Of a stretch of DNA of 64,000 bases, positions 1 through 8,009 are shown piece by piece. The stretch lies in the NCBI GenBank assembly GCA_947473475.1, contig CANJBZ010000016.1:1-64000 (forward strand), in the 5' to 3' direction. A program made the translations under genes and the position numbers. The stretch is from Alphaproteobacteria bacterium. Its GTDB lineage: Bacteria; Pseudomonadota; Alphaproteobacteria; Micropepsales; Micropepsaceae. The notes below the pieces were generated by a model. The model saw only the letters and a program-made list of their open reading frames with translations, had not been told where the DNA came from and did not search any database. How positions within the stretch are numbered: the stretch's first letter is position 1; every line of letters begins with the position of its first letter.

Positions 1-1025
1 CGACGTCGTTGCCGCCGGCGGCGGCGATGTTGTCATTGCCGTCGCCCGTGGTGATGGTCTCGTTATCGCTCGTACCGTTGAGGTTGACGCCGCGTGGCCC
101 GCCGGAATTGAGCTCGTCGGAAATGTCCAGAACGGTCGCGCCGCCCGTGACGGCCAGGTTCAGGTTAATGGTGCTGAACAGGCTGTCATCGCGTAGATAA
201 ATCGCGTCGAACTGTTCGAACTGATCGGCGCGGGCGGTGGGCGTCCCGAAGTTCGTGCGCAGGATTTCGACATTGGAAATCACGACGTTGCGGAGGTCGC
301 CGTTGGCGTCCAGCGCGTCGATATCCGCGCCGCCGTCGATCGTTGAACCAACACCGAACGTTGTGCTGCCGATATTGAGCCGGTCGTTGCCAGCTCCACC
401 GCTCAAGTTGACCGTGGCGCCCTGGAAGTCACCGATATCGTCGGCGCCGTCGCCGCCGTTGATCGTATCGTTGCCGGTTTCGCCCGTCAGCGTATCGTTG
501 CCGTCGCCGCCGTTCAGAACGTCGTCGCCGTCATTGCCGCTCAACACATCGCTGCCCAAGCCGCCATTGACGACGTCGTTGCCGCCGGCGGCGGCAATGT
601 TGTCACTGCCGTCGCCGGTGGTGATGGTCTCGTTATCGCTCGTACCGTTGAGGTTGACGCCGCGTGGCCCGCCGGAATTAAGCTCGTCGGAAATGTCCAG
701 AACGGTCGCGCCGCCCGTGGCAGCCAGGTTCAGGTTAATGGTGCTGAACAGGCTGTCATCGCGTAGATAAATCGCGTCGAACTGTTCGAACTGATCGGCG
801 CGGGCGGTGGGCGTGCCGAAGTTCGTGCGCAGGATTTCGACGTTGGAAATGACGATGTTGCGGAGGTCGCCGTTGGTGTCCAGCGCGTCGATATCCGCGC
901 CGCCGTCGATCGTGGAACCAGCGCCGAACGTGACGCTGCCGATATTGAACCGGTCGTTGCCAGCCCCGCCGCTCAGGCTGGCCGTGGGGCCCTGGAAGTC
1001 ACCGATATCGTCAGCGCCGTCGCCG
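1..1025. repeat. 570-bp period tandem duplication inside the RTX gene
   Basis: Positions 1 to about 455 recur at 571 to about 1025 with only scattered substitutions (for example gcggcgatg versus gcggcaatg). The period of 570 bp is 190 codons, so the frame is kept. Between the copies (456-570) are additional RTX nonapeptides. The left copy is cut by the window edge, so there may be more units. Confidence 0.9.
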
Positions 1026-1174
1026 GCAACGATTGTGTCCGAACCATCCGCGCCGCTGAATGTATCGCCAGCCGCATCCTGCAACTCGGCGACGGTGCCT
1101 CCCGTGAAGCCGGTGATGGTTCCCGTTGTCGCGTCGGCGATATCGGAGCCGGAAGTTCCCGTGAAGGTTGCCAT
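1..1174 (-). CDS. RTX-type calcium-binding repeat protein, N-terminal part (partial)
   Basis: The minus strand is open from an ATG at 1174 to the window edge, giving 391 codons with no stop. A GGGAGA ribosome-binding site lies about 7 bases upstream. The protein starts MATFTGTSGSD and carries glycine/aspartate nonapeptides of the RTX type (GGDGNDTLTG, GNDTINGGDG) at about 462-570 on the DNA. Known RTX repeats bind calcium in a parallel beta-roll after type I secretion; the secretion signal would be in the missing C-terminus. About 150 residues are duplicated at a 190-residue spacing, containing a non-RTX block (EILRTNFGTPTARADQFEQF) between roll segments. No signal peptide is seen, as expected for type I export. 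No ABC transporter is nearby. The function beyond calcium binding and likely surface location is unknown. Confidence 0.85.
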   Translation of the reverse strand, partial: MATFTGTSGSDIADATTGTITGFTGGTVAELQDAAGDTFSGADGSDTIVAGDGADDIGDFQGPTASLSGGAGNDRFNIGSVTFGAGSTIDGGADIDALDTNGDLRNIVISNVEILRTNFGTPTARADQFEQFDAIYLRDDSLFSTINLNLAATGGATVLDISDELNSGGPRGVNLNGTSDNETITTGDGSDNIAAAGGNDVVNGGLGSDVLSGNDGDDVLNGGDGNDTLTGETGNDTINGGDGADDIGDFQGATVNLSGGAGNDRLNIGSTTFGVGSTIDGGADIDALDANGDLRNVVISNVEILRTNFGTPTARADQFEQFDAIYLRDDSLFSTINLNLAVTGGATVLDISDELNSGGPRGVNLNGTSDNETITTGDGNDNIAAAGGNDV

Positions 1175-1356
1175 ACGCATTCTCCCTTTGAGGCGCCTCG
1201 AACGGACGGAACAACCTCAGGCAACCCATCGCGATTCCTTCGCGCGCACCGTTCCCCTGGGAAACAAGCATGCGAAGATTTGCGGCGTCGAAGATGAGCG
1301 CTGACGTATCCGGCCGATCGATGGGGGAGGCTAACGCTCAGGCAACGCCCAGCGCG

Positions 1357-1372
1357 TCATCACAAGTGATGA
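1357..1372. promoter_or_regulatory. Inverted repeat between the LuxR gene and the RTX gene
   Basis: TCATCAC-AA-GTGATGA is a 7-bp perfect inverted repeat with a 2-base centre, followed on the plus strand by six Ts. It sits about 185 bp upstream of the RTX start and about 45 bp downstream of the LuxR-type gene. Its short symmetric form suits a dimeric regulator; the T-run also permits a weak plus-strand terminator. I see no gene on the plus strand needing one, so an operator is preferred. Confidence 0.35.
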
Positions 1373-1417
1373 TTTTTTAAAATAAGTTTAGCGATTGGCC
1401 ACAATTAACCAATGTAT

Positions 1418-2551
1418 TCAGGGGGCTTTCATGGACATCGCCAGCTTCACAAGCGCCGCCTGCCCCTTGGTCTGAGTCTTCGTGTAGAGGCGCTGGATAT
1501 GTGTGCGGATCGTCGGCAAGGCGACGCCCTGCGCTTGGGCGATGTCTTTAGCGGTTTGACCCGCCACCAGCGCCGCAAGGACACGGTATTCCGACGGCGT
1601 CAAATCAAAGTCGCGGCGCATGGCCTCCACAGGAGACGACAGCGGCGCCTTGTAATCGGCAAGGAAGATCGCGGCGACCGCGTCGGGTCTCTCCTCGATG
1701 AACGACATCGGCATGACATGAACGACCATGGCGATCTCGCCGGAGTTCTCATCACGGCAGAGAATCGGAGGGATACGCAAATCGTCAAGGGCATTGGCGG
1801 CGCAGGCATTGATGGCGGCAATCAGATTGCCAGTGGCGTTGGAATCCCCCAGCCAGAAAGCCGGTTCGTTGAGCCGGGCGCCCCTTTTGCCCAGAAACCG
1901 GATCGCGGCCGGATTGGCCTCGACGATCTCGAAATTTCTCCCGACAAAGACGATACCCGCGGCCATCAGACCGAACGTAGCGGCGAAGCGCGCGGCCCGC
2001 GTTTCCCGTTCCTTGAGTATCTGGGATATGGCGACGGCCCGTTGCAAATGCGGCAACAAATCATTGAGCAATTGCTTCTGCGCCCGCGTCGCCGGAACGG
2101 GAAGATTGAAGACGATGAAGCCAAGAGCCCCGCCACTGCGCGACAGGATGCCACCCAGGGTTTCCGGCACGCCCTGCGGCTCCGCCCATTCGCGGTAAAA
2201 TCGGCCGCTCCTGTATTCTTCGAGGTCGATCACATCGCCGGTCGAGACCACCTGACCTTCGTCTAGACACGCCGCCGCCGTGCGGAAGGGACACAAATGG
2301 GCAAAGCGCTGGAAATAGACCTGTTGCGCCGCAGGATCGACACGCGCGTTGACGCCAAGTTCCAAACTGGAAGTGGAGAAGTCAAAGACCGCGAGCGAAG
2401 CGTTGACCGCTCCGATGGCCTCGCAAAGAACCTCGAGCGTCTGCGGCCATTTTTCCGGCTCGATCGTGCATTGATAGATCGCGCCGATTAAATCGATGAG
2501 CGGGACTTCAGCCTTCGCCGGGGTCGTGGCGACCAACCGCAACAAACTCAT
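1418..2551 (-). CDS. LuxR-family transcriptional regulator
   Basis: This 377-residue protein has a C-terminal LuxR/GerE helix-turn-helix at about 312-370 (LTPSEYRVLAALVAGQTAKD followed by VALPTIRTHIQRLYTKT), the region that binds DNA as a dimer. The N-terminal 300 residues resemble the PAS/GAF-like sensory halves of stand-alone LuxR regulators (LIDLIGAIYQCTIEPEKWPQ is a typical opening of this group). No receiver-domain aspartate pattern is evident, so it is probably ligand-responsive and not phosphorylated. It lies upstream of and codirectional with the RTX gene, 243 bp apart, which makes that gene a plausible target. ATG at 2551 is the first start and gives full-length family size. Confidence 0.85.
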   Translation of the reverse strand: MSLLRLVATTPAKAEVPLIDLIGAIYQCTIEPEKWPQTLEVLCEAIGAVNASLAVFDFSTSSLELGVNARVDPAAQQVYFQRFAHLCPFRTAAACLDEGQVVSTGDVIDLEEYRSGRFYREWAEPQGVPETLGGILSRSGGALGFIVFNLPVPATRAQKQLLNDLLPHLQRAVAISQILKERETRAARFAATFGLMAAGIVFVGRNFEIVEANPAAIRFLGKRGARLNEPAFWLGDSNATGNLIAAINACAANALDDLRIPPILCRDENSGEIAMVVHVMPMSFIEERPDAVAAIFLADYKAPLSSPVEAMRRDFDLTPSEYRVLAALVAGQTAKDIAQAQGVALPTIRTHIQRLYTKTQTKGQAALVKLAMSMKAP

Positions 2552-2828
2552 GACCCGTCGCCCCCCATTTTACGCAACGGGGCGGAAAGTCCGTCTCCAC
2601 GCCCGGAAAGCAAGTTTATAGGCTGGATCAAACGGTACGCCAACGAAACCAATATGACAGTGCCGTAGCACACGCGTTAACCAGTTTGGTGTGGCGCCAG
2701 ATGGCGCCGCCTGCCCGCGCCTGTTGCCGCGATAGTTGTTTACAGCCGGGGTTTGTTTTCTCTCTGGCTTCTCTCTGCAACGGTGTTTCGATATGCAACA
2801 GCAGGGATGCAGCTTTGGGCATAAGCTT

Positions 2829-4100
2829 ATGCGGATTGTATATGCCGACCCTGGACTTTGCGGGCACGGGGGGCATCACTTCAATGCCTGCCGTCAGTTT
2901 TTGTCGGAACTGCGGGACAGACGCATCGACACGGCCGTGCTTGCTTTCCACGATTTGGATGCGGACGTTCGGCAAAGCACGGGGGCGACACCGCTCTTTC
3001 GGTACAGCCCCTATTGGGTAACCGATCAGGACCCACTATGCGGTCCGGCGTTTGCTTTCCTGGAGGGCGCCAAGACTCTCCATGAAGACTTCGCCCGTAA
3101 CGCAGATGTGCGTACGGATGACATCATTTACCTGCCCTGGGCGTCAGCAGCACAATTGTTGGGTGTGACGCGGTGGCTGGATGGTCTGCCTCAAGACGGG
3201 CGGCCTAAGGTCTGCGCGAACTTCCTGCATGTTCCCGACGTCACCTATGAGGAACAAGCCGGCGAAAGCATCCTGGGACTTCCCGACTATAGAATTGAGC
3301 CCAGTGCCATGTTCTTGCGGCTGACGGCGAAATACATCTCCGGCGCCGTGCGCGCGCGATTGAGGCTCGGTTATTGCACGTCTGAAGGCGCCACGATTCT
3401 CAGCGCGATCCTCGGCCTGGAAGTCGAACAGCTGCCATCGCCCCAGCAAGCACACCGCCCGCTTCGCAAGCGCACGAATGAGCAGCCGCTTACAATCGGC
3501 TTTATCGGTCACCAACGTGGCCTCGCGAAGGGGGTACCCTTCATCCCGCACATCATCGCCGAAGTGCTGCGCTCCCATCCCAACGTTCATTTCGTCGTTC
3601 ATAGCGGCGGGAGCGATTTGCTGCCCGATGTCCGGCAGACCATGGCCGCCATGGCTGCGCATGACCGCCGCATCATTTTTAGGGAAGGCAGCGCAAGTGA
3701 AGCCGAGTGGTACGAATTGCTGGACATGACCGATCTCATTGTCTGCCCGTACCACCGGTTCGAGTACCGGCTTAGTACATCCGGTGTCCACAATGAGGCG
3801 ATTGCGAACGGCATCCCCTCCGTCGTGCCGTCAGATACGACGCTGTCGCGATCCTCTGAATTGTATCCTGGGTCCGCCGTCACGTTTGGGCCCGGCGAGC
3901 CCAACTCTATTGTGCAAGCGGTGAGAACGGCCATCGGCCATTTCGACGAGATGGCATTGGCCGCCTATCGCGCTGCGGAGCGTTGGAGCCAGATCAATGG
4001 CTCCGCGAAGCTTGTGGACGCAATCTTGAGACCCGCCGCCACGTCACATCCGCATGCTTCTGACCGATTGCGGGTGGCACACCGTCTGCGCAAAGGTTGA
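2829..4100 (+). CDS. Glycosyltransferase, GT4-like
   Basis: A 423-residue protein starting MRIVYADPGLCGHGGHHFN, the glycine-rich N-terminal loop typical of GT-B glycosyltransferases. The C-terminal half has a second Rossmann-like domain opening LTIGFIGHQRGLAKG and ending with an acceptor/donor region of the form DLIVCPYHRFEYRLSTSGV then EAIANGIPSVVPS. This matches the GT4 pattern in which an E-x7-E-like motif binds the nucleotide sugar. The frame is open upstream to a TTG at 2736, but the conserved family start and lack of conservation in the extension favour ATG 2829; the ribosome-binding site is weak. It stands alone, convergent with the next gene. Substrate unknown. Confidence 0.75.
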   Translation: MRIVYADPGLCGHGGHHFNACRQFLSELRDRRIDTAVLAFHDLDADVRQSTGATPLFRYSPYWVTDQDPLCGPAFAFLEGAKTLHEDFARNADVRTDDIIYLPWASAAQLLGVTRWLDGLPQDGRPKVCANFLHVPDVTYEEQAGESILGLPDYRIEPSAMFLRLTAKYISGAVRARLRLGYCTSEGATILSAILGLEVEQLPSPQQAHRPLRKRTNEQPLTIGFIGHQRGLAKGVPFIPHIIAEVLRSHPNVHFVVHSGGSDLLPDVRQTMAAMAAHDRRIIFREGSASEAEWYELLDMTDLIVCPYHRFEYRLSTSGVHNEAIANGIPSVVPSDTTLSRSSELYPGSAVTFGPGEPNSIVQAVRTAIGHFDEMALAAYRAAERWSQINGSAKLVDAILRPAATSHPHASDRLRVAHRLRKG

Positions 4101-4139
4101 AAACCGGCTGCTCGATTTCGGTATCGAATTCCCGCCCGG

Positions 4140-5255
4140 TTACTTTCTCACGGCGCGCCACATCTGGAGTTTTCCGCCGTAGGGGACTTCGCCGATGACG
4201 AGGTCGCCTTTGGAATTGACGGCGATGCTGTGGGGGTCGGTTAGATCGCCGGGTTGATTGCCGGGCCTGCCGAATTTTCCGATGACCTCGCCCGTGGCGC
4301 GGTTGAGGATGTGAATCACATTGTCGGAGCCGTTAGCGACGTACATGAACGTCTGGGCAGCATCCGGCGAGAAGCCGATCGCGCCCGCGCTTCCGACCGC
4401 ATTTTCCGAATTTGTGCGATGTGCCGTCGGGGTGTGGATGACGATGTTCCGCTTGAAATTGCCCTGCTTGTCGAAGACTTCGATGCGGTCGCCCTGGCGG
4501 TCGCAAACATAGACCAGGCCGTCATTTCCGATATGCACGCAATGCACCGGCCCCAGGAATACGCCTGCAAGCCCGGCATCGGTTTCCGCCTGCGTGGCCT
4601 GCCGTCCCCATTGGCGCAGATAGTGACCTTCGCGATCAAATACGACGACGCGCTTGTTGCCGTAACCGTCCGACACGAAAATCTCGCCATTGCCGGGATC
4701 GATGGCGACTTGCGAGGGTTTGAACAGCGAAGTGCGGCTGGCGTTTAGCCCGCGTCCCGTATCGGTGCCGTCGGCGCTGTCCATGACGCCCTTGGTTCCG
4801 ATCTGCAGCAACATCTTGCTGCCGTCATGCGTGTACTTCTGAACCATCCCGTCATTGTTGCCCGCGGTCCAGAAATTACCGTCCTTGTCGATAAAGCAGC
4901 CGTGCGCGGTCTTGGCCATCAAATCGCGGTTGCCCCAGGAATTGACGATATTGCCCGCGTCATCGAACTCCATCACCGCCGGCGCGGGCGTCGCCAGATT
5001 GCGCTCCTTGGGTGCGGGCGCTCCGCGGGTCAAGACGAACACATGGTCGCGCGCGTCGACACACACGCTGCCCACCGCTCCCAATACCCACCCTTCCGGC
5101 AAAGGCTTGGGCCACGTCGGATCGTATTTGAACTGCGGCGCCTCAGCGGCCTGGGCCGATGCCGATGGCATGACGCCCGCAAAAATAGCACCCAAAGCAA
5201 CCACCGCAGTGGCCATGCCGAATCGGGAGCCGGAGAATCTTTCGCGCATGATCAT
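4140..5255 (-). CDS. Secreted NHL-repeat beta-propeller protein
   Basis: This 371-residue protein starts with a signal peptide (MRERFSGSRFGMATAVVALG, cleavage near ASAQAAEA). The mature part is made of NHL-type blades such as GFSPDAAQTFMYVANGSDNV and IAVNSKGDLVIGEVPYGGKL. The family includes peptidyl-alpha-hydroxyglycine lyase-like propellers, but I see nothing proving lyase activity. The frame is open upstream to 5282, but AAGGAC lies 6-7 bases before the ATG at 5255, so that start is chosen. It would act in the periplasm, as a binding scaffold or lyase. It is convergent with the glycosyltransferase. Confidence 0.75.
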   Translation of the reverse strand: MIMRERFSGSRFGMATAVVALGAIFAGVMPSASAQAAEAPQFKYDPTWPKPLPEGWVLGAVGSVCVDARDHVFVLTRGAPAPKERNLATPAPAVMEFDDAGNIVNSWGNRDLMAKTAHGCFIDKDGNFWTAGNNDGMVQKYTHDGSKMLLQIGTKGVMDSADGTDTGRGLNASRTSLFKPSQVAIDPGNGEIFVSDGYGNKRVVVFDREGHYLRQWGRQATQAETDAGLAGVFLGPVHCVHIGNDGLVYVCDRQGDRIEVFDKQGNFKRNIVIHTPTAHRTNSENAVGSAGAIGFSPDAAQTFMYVANGSDNVIHILNRATGEVIGKFGRPGNQPGDLTDPHSIAVNSKGDLVIGEVPYGGKLQMWRAVRK

Positions 5256-5348
5256 GATGGTGTCCTTATGCCGCCGCCTCATCGCGGGAATTTACGAAAT
5301 CCCCTGGGGTTAATCACCCCTTAAGGCAATCCGTAGAATACTCTCCAT

Positions 5349-5555
5349 ATGCGCTATCATTGCGTGTCGCCACTGCACTCCGAAGACGTGATCCCCACGG
5401 CACGCTCTTTCGTGTCCAGCGGGGTTACCGATCCAGATGTCATCCGGCTGCGTCTGCAGCAACGCGGATGGGAAGCCTCTTCCGTATGGAGCGTCCTGCG
5501 TGAGGTGGAGCGTGCCGCAAGCCGGGTGACGAACGCCGCGTTAGCCCGCCGGTAG
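5349..5555 (+). CDS. Small hypothetical protein, 68 aa
   Basis: A short reading frame (starts MRYHCVSPLHSEDVIP) with a mixed amphipathic composition and an arginine-rich C-terminus. The phrase DPDVIRLRLQQRGWEASSVW looks like a genuine helix pair and not random translation. No signal peptide or membrane segment is seen. The ribosome-binding site is poor. It occupies an otherwise empty gap between the NHL protein and the DUF1003 gene. Function unknown; it could be a chance frame. Confidence 0.4.
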   Translation: MRYHCVSPLHSEDVIPTARSFVSSGVTDPDVIRLRLQQRGWEASSVWSVLREVERAASRVTNAALARR

Positions 5556-5659
5556 CGGGAACATTTCATCGCGTCCAGCCGTATTCTTGCAAGCTCGGCC
5601 GGTGCTGAGAGAGGAACCCGTTTCCGTTTGGCGGGACTGCCTGTGAGGCAACGTCCTTC

Positions 5660-6226
5660 GTGCGCGAAAATGACGCCCGTTCCCAGGCTTTACCCGATCA
5701 TGTCGAATCGACCGTGCAAGCCATTGCTCGCCTGCACCAGGCGCATCATCTCGAGGCCTCCTTTACCGACCATTTGATCGACCGGCTGACGTCGTTGGTT
5801 GGGACTCCTGCATTTCTGGCATCGCTCCCTCTGATCTCCGTTGCTTGGATCGGCCTGAATTTGCTTATGCCGCTCAGCGGATACGCGCCCTTCGATCCGC
5901 CCCCCTTCGCTTGGCTGGTCGATCTGCTGACCTTCGTGTCGGTGGCGATGGCCTCGCTCATCCTCACCTCGCAACGGCGCGCGGACCGGCTGGCGAACCG
6001 CCGCGACCAGCTCAATCTCGAGGTCAGCATTATGGGCGAGCAGAAAGCGGCCAAAATCATCAGCCTTCTGGAAGAGCTGCGGCGCGACAGCCCAGACGTC
6101 CGCGACCGGGCCGACCACGAAGCGAACGCGATGTCCGCGCCGGCCGAACCCCAAACCGTGCTCGACGCGCTCGAAGCCAAGCATGAGCAATTCATCGAAA
6201 GCGGCGAACAACAGCCGGCCCACTAG
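5660..6226 (+). CDS. DUF1003 family membrane protein
   Basis: A 188-residue protein with two membrane helices at about 53-70 (FLASLPLISVAWIGLNLLM) and 85-103, separated by the short PLSGYAPFDPPPF loop that is characteristic of DUF1003 proteins. The second helix is followed by the family signature SQRRADRLANRRDQLNLEV. The C-terminal tail is charged and probably cytoplasmic, with a predicted helix ending VLDALEAKHEQFIESG. The start is GTG at 5660 with only a weak ribosome-binding site. The family function is not established; inner-membrane location is clear. Confidence 0.85.
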   Translation: MRENDARSQALPDHVESTVQAIARLHQAHHLEASFTDHLIDRLTSLVGTPAFLASLPLISVAWIGLNLLMPLSGYAPFDPPPFAWLVDLLTFVSVAMASLILTSQRRADRLANRRDQLNLEVSIMGEQKAAKIISLLEELRRDSPDVRDRADHEANAMSAPAEPQTVLDALEAKHEQFIESGEQQPAH

Positions 6227-6726
6227 GGCCTTCGCACACATGCGGAACGGAATGGGGCCGAATCACCAACCGGCGCCCGCATCGGCTTTTGTTCACGCCC
6301 AAGCCTTAGCCTCCGACATGGACCCGTCCCACGAAGCGTGGTGGGACGGCGCATATCTTGGCGGAATTTCGCCACCCGGCTCGTTTGAAAGTTTTAGGCC
6401 GACTTTTATGCGCTCCGGAGGCGCAGGCTCGCATATTCTGTGGTGCCGTCTAGGACTGATGCACGCATGCGGAACAGAGTGGGTCCGAATCACCAACTGG
6501 CGTCACCATCGGCTTTTGTTCACGCCCAAGCCCTAGCAGGCGTCGCGGGTTGCGCCACGATGCGTCGTGGGACGGCGCACATCTGGGGCGAGACTACGGT
6601 GTTTTGTTCCCGCGACGGAGCATTGAGCTGTTGAGCGGCATTGCGCTGCGGCGCAACATGGGCGGCTCCGCGGACCCAATCGGCCGAGGATCGAAGCGCC
6701 CATAGCGCACGTGCTAGTAGTCGGCC
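6227..6726. repeat. 500-bp gene-free stretch with a 227-bp direct repeat
   Basis: The stretch 6235-6311 (atgcggaacggaatgggg and onwards to cccaagccttagc) recurs at 6462-6538 with about ten substitutions. The copies are offset by 227 bp. A second matching block, a GTCCCAC...GTGGGAC hairpin plus ggcgca at about 6326-6354, recurs more loosely at 6552-6580, so the whole unit appears duplicated. Translations across it look like shadows. The final part, 6600-6726, must hold the promoter of the MFS gene, but no clear boxes are seen. Confidence 0.7.
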
Positions 6727-7950
6727 GTGCGCACCCATTCCGCCATCACCACGTCCCTCTCATCCACGCAGCGCAGCCTGGCTTTGGCGGCGGGATTTCT
6801 TGTGCTGTTCGTGGGGGGCGGCTCGCGTTTCGGCATCGGTCTCACCCTCAAGCCGATGGTGGACCAATTCGGCTGGACGCGCGCCGACATCGGCAGCGCC
6901 GTTGCAAGCTTTCAGATCGTTTCCGCCCTGTTCATGTTTGCCGCCGGGCGTTTGGCCGATCGCATGAGTTTGCGGCTGGTACTCGCAAGCGGCATCGCCA
7001 TCGCGGCGCTCGGCATCGGGCTGATGGAATACGTCTCGGCGCCCTGGCACGTCGTGTTGCTGTACGGAATCGTCTTCGCCATCGGAAACGGCATCGCATC
7101 CATCATTCCCGTGGGCGTGATGATCACGCGCGCATTCCCGGACCGTACCGGATTTGCCAACGGCATCGTCAGTGCCGGAGCAAGCACGGGCCAATTGGTG
7201 ATTATCGCGATCATGGCGGCGGTGCTCGTCGCCGTCGGCTGGCAAACCGTGTTTGTCTGGCTGGGCATTTTGCACGTGGCGGCATTGCCGTTTGTGTTCG
7301 CCGCAGTGCCTGCAAGCAAACAGGACGCTGTGCGGCGGGCCGCCAATGATGACGGCGTTGGCGTGCGCGCGGCTGCCGGCACGCGGCAATTCTGGCTTCT
7401 GCTCGGCGTCTACGCAATTTGCGGCTTCAACGATTTCTTCGTGACGACGCACGTCGTTGCATTTGCGCAGGACCGGGGCGTGGGTGCGTTTGTCGCCGGT
7501 AATTTGCTGGCACTTATGGGATTGACCGGACTGGTCGGCGTCATCGCCGCCGGCGCGTGGAGCGACCGCAGCGGCCCGGTGCGTGTCACGGCATGGACAT
7601 TTGCCGCGCGCATTGCCGCGTTCGCTCTGATCGCCACCGATCAATCCACCATCTCGGTGGCGATCTTCGCGCTGGTGTTCGGCGCAACGTTTCTTGTCAC
7701 CGGCCCTTTGACCGTGATCTTCGTCCGCGAACGTTTCGGCATGCGCCATCTCGGTGCGCTGACCGGGCTGATCACCATGGTCCACCACATCTGCGGCGGA
7801 ATAGGCGCCTATCTCGGCGCGGCGGTGTTCGACGCCACGGCGGGCTATGAACCGGCCTTCGTCATCATGCTGATCAGCGCCATTTTGGCGCTTGGATTGA
7901 CGACATTGCTTTCCCGTAATCCGGCGGCCCAGGTTCAGCCTGCGGGCTGA
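6727..7950 (+). CDS. MFS transporter
   Basis: A 407-residue protein with twelve hydrophobic segments and the MFS loop-2/3 signature in the form GRLADRMSLRLVL at about 78-90. The N-terminal helix (LAAGFLVLFVGGGSRFGIGL) and the sequence FGWTRADIGSAVASFQ are typical of the monocarboxylate/oxalate-formate-like branch, whose members carry small organic anions by proton symport or exchange. The start is GTG at 6727, with the first helix following 15 residues later. It is alone on this strand apart from the downstream glycosyltransferase/TPR gene. The substrate cannot be read from the sequence. Confidence 0.85.
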   Translation: MRTHSAITTSLSSTQRSLALAAGFLVLFVGGGSRFGIGLTLKPMVDQFGWTRADIGSAVASFQIVSALFMFAAGRLADRMSLRLVLASGIAIAALGIGLMEYVSAPWHVVLLYGIVFAIGNGIASIIPVGVMITRAFPDRTGFANGIVSAGASTGQLVIIAIMAAVLVAVGWQTVFVWLGILHVAALPFVFAAVPASKQDAVRRAANDDGVGVRAAAGTRQFWLLLGVYAICGFNDFFVTTHVVAFAQDRGVGAFVAGNLLALMGLTGLVGVIAAGAWSDRSGPVRVTAWTFAARIAAFALIATDQSTISVAIFALVFGATFLVTGPLTVIFVRERFGMRHLGALTGLITMVHHICGGIGAYLGAAVFDATAGYEPAFVIMLISAILALGLTTLLSRNPAAQVQPAG

Positions 7951-8009
7951 CGGATGCAAAGGACAAGCGTAACATAGGCAATATTTTTGAGACGTTTTCG
8001 AAGCTGGGT

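Noticed and set aside
9..1304. Plus-strand reading frames across the RTX gene
   Set aside because: They have Pro/Ser-rich shadow composition and are antisense to clear RTX repeats on the minus strand.
1412..2266. Plus-strand open frame of 284 codons
   Set aside because: It lies antisense to the LuxR-type gene, which has a recognised HTH; the plus translation matches nothing.
6760..7959. Minus-strand frame of 399 codons inside the MFS gene
   Set aside because: It is a His/Asp/Arg-rich shadow of a clear membrane transporter on the plus strand.
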